A DNA stretch of 12,148 bases from contig JAGTQN010000049.1 of the NCBI GenBank assembly GCA_018396395.1, positions 1 through 12,148 of the forward strand. Reading direction: 5' to 3'. Every line of letters starts with the position of its first letter. Position 1 is the stretch's first letter. The position numbers were made by a program, and so were the translations under genes. Positions 1 through 7,367 of the stretch are shown piece after piece. A model generated the notes under the pieces. The model ran no database searches, was not told the origin of the DNA, and was given only the letters and a program-made list of their open reading frames with translations. This stretch comes from Candidatus Bathyarchaeota archaeon. GTDB taxonomy: Archaea; Thermoproteota; CALKCG01; B24; JAGTQN01.

Positions 1-1391
1 CTAGAGTTTAACATCATTGCTACCCGCGACGGATATGGTTATGGTTATGGGAAGCCCGATACCTGGAAGTACTGCCTTCCCATCAGGGATGCCACGACAG
101 ATTCAGTGGAGCTAATAGCGAAACATGTGGATTTCGATGGGTTGGCCCTCCTGAGCGCCTGCGATAAGAGTAATCCTGGCATGCAGATGGCGGCAGTCCA
201 CATCTATAAGCCATCAATCCTCATCCCAGCAGGGTTGAATTTCCGGAGATGCACTGGAACGGGCCTTGGTACGGCGACTACGGGCCAGTGCATGTCGGAA
301 GCCCTTGGCATGGCCTTGCCTAGGACTGCCACGACCTATACCCTCTCCCCTGCCCATGAAGAGTTGGCTAGAAGATCTGGAGCCATGGCCGTCGAGCTTG
401 TGAAGGCTGGAATAAAGCCTTCGGATATCATGATGCCGAAGGCCTTCGAGAATGCCATTAGGGTCCCTCTAGCCATCGGCGGCTCGGCAAACGATGGACA
501 TGCATCTTCTAGCCATAGCCCATGAACTGGGCATCGAGATCGGTATTGAGGGTTTCGAAAGGCTCTCCGAAGAAACGCCCTACCTGAGCCACTTATCCCC
601 CAATGGTCCCTGGACCCTAGAGGAGCTCGACATGAGGGGTGGGATCTTAGGCGTCATGAAGGAGCTTAGCCCCCTCTTAAACCTCGATGTCCTAACGGTG
701 ACTGGAAAAACCCTAGGTGAGAACCTGAAGGATATCGGGATATTGATGAGCCTCCAGCCACCATATAGGCTTACAGATATGCATCTATCGAAGGATGTTC
801 TGAGGTCCCTTGGGGATCCATCCTAAAGACTGGTGGTCTAACGGTTCTAAGGGGAAGTCTTGCCCCTGGAGGCTCTATCATCAGAACAGCCAGCGTAAGG
901 AGGGATAAGTATATCTATATGGGTCCTGCCAGGGTCTTTGATGGTAAACTCGAGGCTACGGAAGCTCTTCTAAACGAGGACTACGATCCCGATGATGTAA
1001 TCGTCGTTAGATATGAGGGGCCAAAGGGTGGGCCAGGAATGCCGGAGCTGTGCTCTGAGGCCCAGATACTCGGAACGGAAGAATCGGCGACATACTTGGT
1101 TACGGATGGGAGATATTCAGGCGGTGGAAATGCGGGAACCATCGTCGGCTTTGTAACGCTAGACGCTTTTGAAGGAGGGCCTATAGCCATCGTAAGGAAC
1201 GGGAACCCAATACGATATACCATAGGCGATTAGACCTCCTCATATCGGAGGAGGAAGTGAGGGAGAGACTTGGAAAATGGAGGCGCCCTGAGCCCAAATT
1301 CAAAGGGGGCTTCCTAGCCAGATACATTCGAGAGGTGATGCCAGCCCTCAAGGGAGCCTACCTTGAGGCACAAAAGGTCGCCAATCCATAA
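1..1391 (+). pseudogene. IlvD/Edd-family dehydratase, 5'-truncated by the window and frameshifted
   Basis: This is the C-terminal ~460 codons of a dihydroxy-acid / sugar-acid dehydratase (IlvD/Edd family), an Fe-S enzyme that dehydrates 2,3-dihydroxy acids or aldonic acids to 2-keto acids. Frame 1 is open from base 1 and shows FNIIATRDG, then the cluster-binding CDKSNPGMQMA motif (Cys codon at 160-162), then SEALGMALP and AIGGSAN. At about 490 the frame changes (+1) and HLLAIAHELGIEI continues in frame 2. At about 815 it returns to frame 1 (KTGGLTVLRGSLAPGG, GPARVF, VTDGRYSGG). At about 1225 it moves to frame 3 (RRLDLLISEEEVRERLG, FLARYIREVMPALKGAYLEA) and ends with TAA at 1389-1391. The three changes fit one inserted and two missing bases. 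All family blocks are otherwise present in order, so the decay is recent or the indels are assembly errors; two of the sites are not in homopolymers. The N-terminal Cys and the start lie outside the window. The substrate is unknown. Confidence 0.88.
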
Positions 1392-1413
1392 TATAGTATA
1401 GTATATTCCAATA

Positions 1414-1436
1414 AGGGCATTTCGAAAAATCGCCCT
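1414..1436. terminator. Stem-loop between convergent genes, possible bidirectional terminator
   Basis: AGGGCATTT (1414-1422) pairs with AAAT-C-GCCCT (1427-1436): nine base pairs with one bulged C and a CGAA loop. It lies between the end of the dehydratase pseudogene and the end of the L37e gene, which converge here. It is preceded by an AT-rich TATAGTATAGTATATT stretch. No long T run follows on either strand, so the terminator role is an inference from position. Confidence 0.35.
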
Positions 1437-1507
1437 ACGCAAGGAAACTAGGCTCTTAAAGAAGGGCTCTGAAGGTAGCCTTGAATCAAATCCCTTCAAG
1501 CAAGGCT

Positions 1508-1699
1508 TTAGACCAGACGGTTCAGCCTATTAACTTTCCTCGTCTTCCAAGAGTAAGTTTTGATTTTTGAACTTGCTCCATAGCCGCAGGCAGAGCAACG
1601 CCCTTTTTTTACGTTGTAGGACCTTCTACCACACCTTCGGCATCTAATGTGAAGCTTCTCCCGCCCAAATTTGCCGGCCGAGGTGGTTCCCTTGACCAT
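1508..1699 (-). CDS. rpl37e: 50S ribosomal protein L37e
   Basis: A small zinc-binding protein of the large ribosomal subunit, found in archaea and eukaryotes but not bacteria. The 63-residue product has the typical basic N-terminus (MVKGTTSAGKFG), a Cys4 zinc ribbon (C20, C23, C35, C38 in CRRCGRRSYNVKKGRCSACG), and the basic C-terminal part SWKTRKVNR; length and motifs match the family. An in-frame GTG lies three codons upstream at 1708, but it sits inside a GGAGTG ribosome site (1707-1712), so the ATG at 1699 with a six-base spacer is the better start. It follows the LSm gene after 27 bases on the same strand, a pairing well known in archaea, so both are probably one transcript. Confidence 0.96.
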   Translation of the reverse strand: MVKGTTSAGKFGREKLHIRCRRCGRRSYNVKKGRCSACGYGASSKIKTYSWKTRKVNRLNRLV

Positions 1700-1726
1700 G
1701 TTTTTCACTCCGTGGATTTGAAATGC

Positions 1727-1960
1727 TTAGGGGGATGGAGATATGATGATGACATTATCTCCTCGGACGATGATGGCTCCTAAAGGCTTTGTGTTCGAGG
1801 AGTCTGTGACGTCCTCCGCTCCCTCCAAGACGAGGTTCATATGCTGGTCGTAGCCCGTCAGCTTACCCCTAATGCTTCTGCCCCCCCTCAAGCGAACCAG
1901 TACGATCTTGCCCAAACTCATTTCTAGGACTTGGAGTGGCATTTGTTCCAAGCTTATCAT
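1727..1960 (-). CDS. lsm: Sm-like archaeal RNA-binding protein (LSm/SmAP)
   Basis: A ring-forming RNA-binding protein of the Sm/Hfq fold that binds U-rich RNA and takes part in RNA metabolism. The 77-residue product is one Sm domain. Sm1 covers about residues 11-48 (VLEMSLGKIVLVRLRGG, then GYDQHMNLVLEGAE with H40 and N42 in the nucleotide-binding position). Sm2 is IIVRGDNVIIISP (R66, G67, D68). The linker between the motifs (DVTDSSNTKPLG) is of ordinary length. The start at 1960 is preceded by GAAGGA; a second Met at residue 7 is possible. L37e follows directly downstream on the same strand. A TATA-like box lies about 45 bases upstream. Confidence 0.95.
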   Translation of the reverse strand: MISLEQMPLQVLEMSLGKIVLVRLRGGRSIRGKLTGYDQHMNLVLEGAEDVTDSSNTKPLGAIIVRGDNVIIISPSP

Positions 1961-2309
1961 CCGTTCCTTCGTGAACCTTGAATTAGACAGTTATCGAACC
2001 TTGCATTTAACCTTTCTGTCTAGATATGGGCTAGGGGAGGTCCTTCGCCACTTATTGGCTTCAGCCATCAGATCCATAAAGGAATCAGTATTTTTCCTAA
2101 GGGCTTATGTAATTTTTAGAAGGATTGCCTCAACTGTCTAAGCATCTTATTATGTCAGGGAATAAGAAAGAATATAATACAATACGAAAAAGTTGCTCAA
2201 TCAGTGTAAAAATTCATAAGCATTGCCCGTACAACTTGAATTTATAAAATGTCTATTTCTATTTCCGTCTTTATAATAGAGTTAAGCATCGATACCGTAT
2301 CATGTTTCC
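1961..2309. other. Noncoding stretch between the LSm operon and the PUA-like gene
   Basis: About 350 AT-rich bases with no protein-like reading frame. The left part carries the LSm promoter. The right part is downstream of the leftward PUA-like gene and holds A/T-rich sequence that could end its transcript. I see no RNA gene or strong palindrome here. Confidence 0.6.
2004..2012 (-). promoter_or_regulatory. Likely TATA box of the LSm-L37e operon
   Basis: On the minus strand the sequence reads AAAGGTTAAATGC, an AT-rich box behind a purine-rich BRE-like stretch. Its centre lies about 48 bases upstream of the LSm start. Transcription about 25 bases downstream would leave a leader of roughly 22 bases, enough for the GAAGGA ribosome site. 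Inferred from position and composition only. Confidence 0.4.
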
Positions 2310-2702
2310 CTATAGATATCGCGCAACCCTCAGGACAGCCTCTACAGCCTCAGGTTGAATAATTCTTCCATGAAGATACTTACCTGGTTTATAATCCTCT
2401 CCTAGAATCTCCTTGATCGAGACGGGCTCTTGGTACTTACAAATGGAAGATCCGAAGTAGAGCTTCCACTTCCAGCCCCTCCTCTGGCATTCGTCCCTTT
2501 CTTCTTTAGGAAGCTCGCTCGCCCCCTCTATTCTCTCTATAACTCCATGGCCTATGAAACTGTCCCTTCCTTTCTTTTTTCTAGCGAAGAAGATCTTTGA
2601 TCCAGGCCCCCATTGCCTTGTAACGCCTACATAATAGCAAAGATTTGTGAAAACCCCCTCTTCATACTCGTCCTTCGAGATTCGAAGGATATAATCCGTC
2701 AT
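2310..2702 (-). CDS. Small uncharacterised protein, possibly PUA/EVE-like fold
   Basis: A 130-residue protein with no signal peptide or membrane helix. The central part has a pattern seen in PUA/EVE/ASCH-type small beta-barrel domains that bind RNA or modified bases: GPGSKIFFARKKKGRDSFIG (a strand after a GxG turn, then a basic loop) followed by GHGVIERIEGASELP. After that comes a Trp-rich strand (RGWKWKLYFG) and a C-terminal helix (EAVEAVLRVARYL). The fold assignment is by eye and tentative; archaeal DUF365-type proteins have a comparable length and layout. The start is firm: ATG at 2702 preceded by GGAGGT with a seven-base spacer. A box AATTTAT near 2754 could be its promoter. It stands alone, divergent from the SIS pair. 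Confidence 0.85.
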   Translation of the reverse strand: MTDYILRISKDEYEEGVFTNLCYYVGVTRQWGPGSKIFFARKKKGRDSFIGHGVIERIEGASELPKEERDECQRRGWKWKLYFGSSICKYQEPVSIKEILGEDYKPGKYLHGRIIQPEAVEAVLRVARYL

Positions 2703-3013
2703 AACGCTAACCTCCTTTCCAAAAGGATCATTCCTTCTTCAAAGAATGGAATAAATTGCTTAGAAATTCCTTAAAAATTTAACTCTAGGTTTGGGTTAAA
2801 AGCTTAACTTAATAAACCTTTCATCTTTCCAGCCTATTCGCATCTTTAGGGGTTACGCAGTTAACTCTCGATCCCTATTCCTATTCTTTATTTTATTTTT
2901 TTATTCTTATCAATATCGATTTGCCCCTGGGCCGGACCCTTTTCGCCTTCCCTATGTCCACCTTTCCTGGTGACCGAATAACTTATTATCGACATTGTCA
3001 AAACCCAAGGGCG
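2703..3013. promoter_or_regulatory. Divergent intergenic region between the PUA-like gene and the SIS pair
   Basis: The left end holds the GGAGGT site and probable TATA box of the leftward gene. The middle holds a T-rich, pyrimidine-rich run (2871-2910). The right end holds ATAACTTATTA (2978-2988), centred about 29 bases before the GTG at 3014, the distance expected of a TATA box for a leaderless transcript. An open frame runs back to a TTG at 2921 and an ATG at 2954, but that upstream part does not look like the family. Confidence 0.4.
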
Positions 3014-3652
3014 GTGAAGTCCCTGCTGGCGAGAAAGTATTTCGAAAAGATCGATGGAGACCTAAGAAGGTTTTCAGAGGAGCAATCGGAAAACCTCTTA
3101 AAGGCTGCCAAAATTATTGCCGATGCCGTCCTCTCTGGAGGCAGATTTTGGGTATACGACAAGGGAAGGGCCGTAACTTCTGAGGTCACTGGAAGGGCTG
3201 GAGGGCTCGTTATGATTCAGCCCCTGCCGGATGCAAGCGGCTCCCAGCTTAAGGAGGGTGATGTGATTGTCATTAGCGCCGTTAGGGGGGACGACGACTC
3301 AGATATGGGCTTGGCAGAGGTGGCTAAGGCTAAGGGTGCCAGGACTATAGCCATCCTTCCTTTCAGGAATCCACCTAGGGCTCCAAGGGGGCTGAAGGAT
3401 TTGGTCGATTTGGCAATGGACGACTATGCGGAGCCTGGGGACGGTTGCCTAGAGGTTCCCGGCTACCCATCGAAGATATGCCCCACGACAGGGGTAACTA
3501 ACGCAGCAATCATTTGGGCGATTTGCGCGGAGCTTGTGGACGAGTTAAGGCGGAGGGATAAGGAAGCCCATATATACAAGAGCGTCTTCAGAGTCGGAAG
3601 CTCCGAGTGGAACGCCAAGATGAGGGAGGAGTTCCAGAAGCTTGGCTATTAG
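3014..3652 (+). CDS. SIS-domain protein 1 (sugar isomerase-like), divergent active loop
   Basis: A SIS (sugar isomerase) fold protein of the UPF0309/PRK02947 type. Visible parts with the GTG-3014 start (212 residues): N-terminal helices to about residue 40; first strand and loop SGGRFWVYDKGR (41-52); EGDVIVISAVRGDDDSD (81-97) where the phosphosugar-binding Ser loop normally lies; AEVAKAKGARTIAILPF (101-117); GDGCLEVPG and CPTTGVTNAAIIWAICAELV (156-175); and the family tail HIYKSVFRVGSSEWNAKMREEF. The usual SNSG-type loop is replaced by SAVRGDDD, so phosphosugar binding is doubtful. I chose GTG 3014 because the helix before the first GG is then 41 residues, against 39 in the paralogue just downstream; ATG 2954 or TTG 2921 would add an unrelated segment. 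The paralogue starts 50 bases after this stop, probably in the same transcript. Confidence 0.88.
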   Translation: MKSLLARKYFEKIDGDLRRFSEEQSENLLKAAKIIADAVLSGGRFWVYDKGRAVTSEVTGRAGGLVMIQPLPDASGSQLKEGDVIVISAVRGDDDSDMGLAEVAKAKGARTIAILPFRNPPRAPRGLKDLVDLAMDDYAEPGDGCLEVPGYPSKICPTTGVTNAAIIWAICAELVDELRRRDKEAHIYKSVFRVGSSEWNAKMREEFQKLGY

Positions 3653-3702
3653 CGCTATTAGTATTAGGAATGGGAATCGACATGCGGTGAGGTGAGGAAT
3701 AT

Positions 3703-4302
3703 ATGGGCCTTGGGTTGGACTATCTGAAATATGTAAAGAATGAGATAAGAAAGGTCATGGAAGAGGAGATGGGAAAAATCGAAATGGCCGCCCAATGGGG
3801 GTTTGAAGCCCTGGCTTCCGGAGGAAATTGCTGGCATGCAGACATTGGGCATATGCCCGAACTCGAGGTAAGGGTTGGAAGGGAGGCGAGACCCAACATC
3901 TTCAAGCCCCTAAGGCCAACACCCCATGGAAAGGATGTAAGGCTTTCGGAAGTCCGTCCAGGCGATTTAGTGGTGCTAGGTGATCAATTTGACGTAACGG
4001 AAGGTTTCATCAATATGGCTTTGGAGGCGAAAAGACTTGGGGCAAAGGTAGTGGGTATAGGGGCATCCATGAAGGCTTTTAGGGATGAGATCCCTGTGAG
4101 GCACCCTTCGGGAAAGACCTTGGAGGATGTTGTGGACCTTTTCATAGATACCCACGCCCCGATGGGGGATGGGGCCCTTACTGAAGGCTTGAAGATGGCC
4201 TTTGGAGCCACTACTGGCATCTTGAACTGCGCAATTTATTGGGCTCTTTGTGGTGAGATCGCCGAGAATCTAACGAAAAGGGGCTTAAGGATCCCTCAAT
4301 AA
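3703..4302 (+). CDS. SIS-domain protein 2 (sugar isomerase-like), lacks the C-terminal tail
   Basis: A 199-residue paralogue of the preceding gene with the same SIS fold. It has an N-terminal helix (YLKYVKNEIRKVMEEEMGK), a first loop GGNCWHADIGHMPE (40-53), and RPGDLVVLGDQFDVTEGF (85-102), where the phosphate-binding Ser loop is replaced by GDQFDVTE. It then follows the PRK02947 pattern closely: NMALEAKRLGAKVVGIGAS (104-122), VRHPSGKTLEDVVDLFIDTHAP (132-153), GDGALTEGL, and TTGILNCAIYWALCGEIAENL. It stops at RGLRIPQ, without the roughly 25-residue tail kept in protein 1. The start is good: GAGGTGAGG five bases before ATG. The two proteins probably work together, perhaps as a heterodimer; that is inference. 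The substrate is unknown. Confidence 0.92.
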   Translation: MGLGLDYLKYVKNEIRKVMEEEMGKIEMAAQWGFEALASGGNCWHADIGHMPELEVRVGREARPNIFKPLRPTPHGKDVRLSEVRPGDLVVLGDQFDVTEGFINMALEAKRLGAKVVGIGASMKAFRDEIPVRHPSGKTLEDVVDLFIDTHAPMGDGALTEGLKMAFGATTGILNCAIYWALCGEIAENLTKRGLRIPQ

Positions 4303-4308
4303 TCCTTC

Positions 4309-4356
4309 GCTTTCCTGTTTTTCTTCCCCTCCTCTTCTTTTATTTTATTTTATTCT
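4309..4356 (+). terminator. Pyrimidine-rich T tracts after the SIS pair
   Basis: Directly after the SIS protein 2 stop the plus strand becomes almost pure pyrimidine (CTGTTTTTCTTCCCCTCC) and then runs into TTTTATTTTATTTTATTC. Archaeal transcription commonly ends at such T runs without a hairpin, so this is the likely end of the SIS transcript. Confidence 0.55.
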
Positions 4357-4758
4357 AATTTCTTCGTATTATCTCTAAATTAGGGAAAATTACTAATCTC
4401 TATGCCAAAAGCGTTCATCGTATATACACATGACAGCAATTTTTCTCTAAAAGGTGAAATCGTGTTTTTCAGGGAAAAATCATATAAGGATTATCATAAT
4501 GCTCATATTAAGATGATGCGCATACTTTTCTTTTGTGACTATAATTAAGGGAAATAAGCTCATTTTGGGCTTACTGAGGACATGAAACCCCGCCTAAAGC
4601 ATGAAAAGATTAACATATCACGTCTTATCATAAATGCTTTATTTTTCGAATCAACTCTTTGCCTGTGAAATATGGAGGCATAGATCCATGAAAAACCCCA
4701 TGTCCGAAATTTCCAAGGAGAGATTAATCGTGGAAGCTTTTAACATGTAAGCCTGATC

Positions 4759-4788
4759 GAGGAAATTCTTTAGATTTAGAAATTCCTC
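4759..4788. repeat. Inverted repeat, 11-bp arms with one mismatch, 8-base loop
   Basis: GAGGAAATTCT (4759-4769) faces AGAAATTCCTC (4778-4788) across TTAGATTT. Ten of eleven positions pair, with an A-A mismatch in the middle. It lies alone in gene-free sequence, with no T tract that would make it a terminator. Confidence 0.5.
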
Positions 4789-5377
4789 TTTCGCTTGAGA
4801 TGTGCTTTAGATACGAAGACCATTGCCAGGCCGTTAACATAATATTCTCATCAGACAAGTTTTCGATGCTTCATCATGGAATAGGCGGATTCAGGCATGG
4901 GCTGAATTTGGAGTAGCCTTCTACAGTTGGAGCCAACATAAATTCAAATTCTTATTCTTCATGCTAGACATTTGCAGCCATAAGACCTTCCATGCCAGGC
5001 TTGCGCTGGAGTGAGTTAAGAGGCAGCTTGGGCGCCCTCGAATGGTTTGGGGAAAATGGAATATGAAAAATCGCAAAGTGCCACATGTCAGGTGTAAAGA
5101 ATCAATTCAAAGGGATCGTTTAGGAAAGCCCCCTCTTTACGACTCTAAACCCCTTCAGCAGCGGATAAGTCCCCTCGTATGAGGCTAAAATTGAATTTTA
5201 ATCTTGGTAAGGCCTAAAGCTGTCAGTACCTTGAAGAAGAAAGAAAAAAGAAGAAAAGAAAATAATAGGGTAAGGTGCCAGTAGTCTAGAGTTGAGCGAA
5301 TTAGATGCAAGATGCATAGTAATATAAATATAATTAAATAAACTCGAATGGAGTATATTATAGTGGAGACAAGCCTT

Positions 5378-5395
5378 ATGGGATTCCTTTCCCAT
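5378..5395 (+). promoter_or_regulatory. Small leader hairpin upstream of the gene at 5440
   Basis: ATGGGA and TCCCAT form a perfect six-base stem around TTCCTT, about 45 bases before the start codon and downstream of the AT-rich box GTATATTATAG (5353-5363). If that box is the promoter, the hairpin is in the 5' leader. Any regulatory role is speculative. Confidence 0.25.
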
Positions 5396-5439
5396 CAGTT
5401 CATTAGAATGTTTATCGAATTATCAAGGCGAGGTATGCC

Positions 5440-6102
5440 ATGTCCTTAGTCGACATTCCTAGAGAAATTCAAGAAATCATGAAGAGAATGAAGGAAGTGA
5501 AGGGTGTCCTATGGATAAAGCCCCTTATGAACGAGGAAAGGAAGCTTATCCTTGAGGCAGAGGAAAAAGCGGAAGAAAGGAAGGTCCTTGGAGGATATAA
5601 GCCCTTCAATGCCAGTGTCAGGGAAGCCCTTTCTAGGGGCTTTACCATGGCCATTGCTGTAAATTCAACAGAATTTCCCTACGATTACCATCCTATCGTG
5701 AAGCTTGTTCAAGGCTCAATAGTCCTAGGAGAGGAGATCGAAAACCCCGAGGAGGCAGCAAGGCTTAGGGCCCAGGGTGGGAACATCTTCCTATGGAATC
5801 GCTTCGTCCTTTATTCATCTAGGATTGCCGCTATGAGGGCAAAGTCTAGGATGGAAGGCTCATCCGAAAGGCTCATCGCTCAACCCCGCCTTTTATATAT
5901 GCCGAAGCCCATTGAAGGACTTCCATTACCCCGGCACATCAAAAGGCTCGTCATAGGATGCCCAAGTCTTGAAGGTCATGCGGTTCTTCTGAACATCCTA
6001 GGAATCGAAGTCCATGGAGAAGGCAGAGCCAATATCGGCACCTTCCTTTTGGGCTTCGACTTGGAAAGGGATCTTATCGATCAGAAGGATACCGAAAATT
6101 AG
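5440..6102 (+). CDS. Unrecognised protein, 220 residues
   Basis: I do not recognise this family. It looks like a real gene: long, mixed globular composition, with GAGGT about seven bases before ATG. What can be seen: a charged N-terminal helical part (IQEIMKRMKEV, then EERKLILEAEEKAEERKVLGG, residues 32-52); a central section with many hydrophobic strands (FTMAIAVNSTEFPYDYHP, 68-85; VKLVQGSIVLGEEI, 87-100; NIFLWNRFVLYSS, 115-127); a basic stretch (AAMRAKSRMEGSSERL); and a C-terminal half with PLPRHIKRLVIGCPSLEGHA (162-181) and HGEGRANIGTFLLGFDLE. There is one Cys, no signal peptide and no membrane helix. It stands alone, converging on the zinc-ribbon gene. Probably cytoplasmic; no function is proposed. 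Confidence 0.8.
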   Translation: MSLVDIPREIQEIMKRMKEVKGVLWIKPLMNEERKLILEAEEKAEERKVLGGYKPFNASVREALSRGFTMAIAVNSTEFPYDYHPIVKLVQGSIVLGEEIENPEEAARLRAQGGNIFLWNRFVLYSSRIAAMRAKSRMEGSSERLIAQPRLLYMPKPIEGLPLPRHIKRLVIGCPSLEGHAVLLNILGIEVHGEGRANIGTFLLGFDLERDLIDQKDTEN

Positions 6103-6161
6103 CCTCGTTGTTCCAAGCCGAAGCCTGCAGCCTAAATTCCAGGCCTTCCTCCCTTCTTCTA

Positions 6162-7154
6162 TCAAAAGTCTGGGATAGGCGTCCTTGGTTTCTGAAGGCC
6201 GGCTAGGACTTCCATAGCCTTTTCGACACCAATGGATTCCTTTTCGTCCTCCATAGCCCTTGTCTCCGATGCCTTCACCCTTCTCTTCACGCTTCTAGTC
6301 AATAGGACGACTGATGAGGCTATACCAGGAATCAATGTTCCCAATATGGCAAGGGGAGTGTAAGTCCATAAGGCAATTCCCATGACAAAGCCCGTCAGAA
6401 GGATAGCCGTTGCCGTCGTTATTTGGAGGATCCTGGCTTCTAAGGATACTGGATGCTCGACAAGGATGACCTTACCATCGGCTCCATCCACGAATCCCTC
6501 GTAAACCTCGCCCCTAAACTCGTAGGAAAGGCTCCAGATGGGATAGTGAACGAGACCCCGATACTCAACCTTTGATTCCTCAACTTCAAACCTTAGGGCA
6601 TTATTACAGCTTTCTAAGGCTTCCTTACGGAGGGCTTCCCTTAGCCTCTGATCCGCCAGCTTCTTACCTATATCGGCATCAAAAGAAGGCTTATGATAGA
6701 TGCCTTGGCTTTGAATCCTTTCCTCGAAGTATCGCTTCCCTCTCATCGGGAACCTATAGCCTTTCAAGAGCCCCGTAAAGGGCTCTGATGCCACGATGCC
6801 TATGTTATCGAGCTCCTCTGCCATCGTAGTCCTTCCTCCTCTGGACTCGGCAAGGGCCCTTCCTTCGATGTGAAAGAAATAGACTGGGACGTAATGAAGC
6901 TCCCTTTTCTTGAGTACGGAGCCCTGGGACAGATCCTTAGGAACACCGACCTGCCTAATAAGGAAAGCCATCAAAACCTCCATAGGATCGGTCTGGCATA
7001 GGGGGAAGTAAAAATGGTCGGCTTCTGGAACCGTTTCCAATGCTTTTCCTTCGATACCTAGCCTGAAGGTTAGGCCGCAGTAGGGGCATGTTGTCGTGGC
7101 TACGGTTTCTGGAACTTCGAAGGATGCCGAGCAGTAGGGACATTTAACTTCCAC
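6162..7154 (-). CDS. Zinc-ribbon membrane protein A
   Basis: A protein of 330 residues with three parts. Residues 1-32 form a Cys4 zinc ribbon (CPYC and CPYC; Cys 5, 8, 23, 26). The middle (about 45-240) is a soluble domain containing YVPVYFFHIEGRA and, near its end, YPIWSLSYEFRG followed by GFVDGADGKVILVEHPV. Two hydrophobic helices follow (about 243-263 and 266-286), joined by a short turn (TYTPL), then an Arg/Lys-rich stretch and a soluble tail. With no signal peptide, the ribbon and middle domain probably face the cytoplasm. The frame opens at a TTG (7163), but GGAG lies directly against that codon, so the GTG at 7154, nine bases after GGAG, is the better start. It is a paralogue of the gene immediately upstream. 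Similar layouts occur in bacterial and archaeal proteins of unknown role; none is experimentally clear to me. Confidence 0.88.
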   Translation of the reverse strand: MEVKCPYCSASFEVPETVATTTCPYCGLTFRLGIEGKALETVPEADHFYFPLCQTDPMEVLMAFLIRQVGVPKDLSQGSVLKKRELHYVPVYFFHIEGRALAESRGGRTTMAEELDNIGIVASEPFTGLLKGYRFPMRGKRYFEERIQSQGIYHKPSFDADIGKKLADQRLREALRKEALESCNNALRFEVEESKVEYRGLVHYPIWSLSYEFRGEVYEGFVDGADGKVILVEHPVSLEARILQITTATAILLTGFVMGIALWTYTPLAILGTLIPGIASSVVLLTRSVKRRVKASETRAMEDEKESIGVEKAMEVLAGLQKPRTPIPDF

Positions 7155-7367
7155 GATTGTCAACTCCTATTAGGATACCATATTTTAGCGATTCTTATCG
7201 ATGTTTGCCATAATTCCCTTCGCAACGCCTTTAGCCTTCGGAACCTCCCTTCATCTTCGCCCTCCAATAATGCTAGCGCCTCCTATACGACTGCAATCAC
7301 CATTCCCATTCTTCCTTTCCATATCTTTCCATTCTATTCCATTCTATTCGCATCTCCCTATCTATCT
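7155..7367. other. Spacer between the two zinc-ribbon genes, with a purine-rich tract
   Basis: On the coding (minus) strand this 210-base spacer is purine-rich on its left side as transcribed, with GAATAGAATGGAATAGAATGG-type runs (tandem 10-base unit CCATTCTATT on the plus strand, 7329-7348). AAATATGG near 7185 and GGAG at 7164-7167 could serve the downstream gene. The spacer suggests that the downstream gene has its own promoter. Confidence 0.4.

Larger units (their letters stand above)
4357..5439. other. Gene-free AT-rich region with small palindromes
   Basis: About 1.1 kb with no reading frame that resembles a protein in any of six frames; the longest open stretches are short and have odd composition. 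Structures seen: a hairpin at 4759-4788; a palindrome TAAAATTGAATTTTA at 5186-5200; a purine-rich run at 5234-5266; AT-rich boxes at 5321-5340 and 5353-5363 that could be the promoter of the gene at 5440; and a small hairpin at 5378-5395 in its presumed leader. The region could be eroded sequence, a lost island, or a site of untranslated RNA. Confidence 0.5.

Noticed and set aside
2921..3013. N-terminal extension of SIS protein 1 from TTG 2921 or ATG 2954
   Set aside because: The extra residues have no counterpart in the paralogue or family, there is no ribosome site before either codon, and a TATA-like box lies inside this stretch at the right distance from GTG 3014.
4512..4580. C/D-box small RNA (ATGATG near 4514, CTGA near 4574)
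   Set aside because: The C box is imperfect, no internal C'/D' boxes are visible, and the spacing is long for an archaeal C/D RNA.
5000..5180. Possible decayed gene around AAGAGGCAGCTTGGGCGC
   Set aside because: An open stretch of about 55 codons has basic, unpatterned composition with no family resemblance; chance is likely.
5198..5395. 65-codon open frame on the minus strand
   Set aside because: Much of it comes from the low-complexity purine-rich tract read in reverse (a Phe/Ser-rich run); no start signal.
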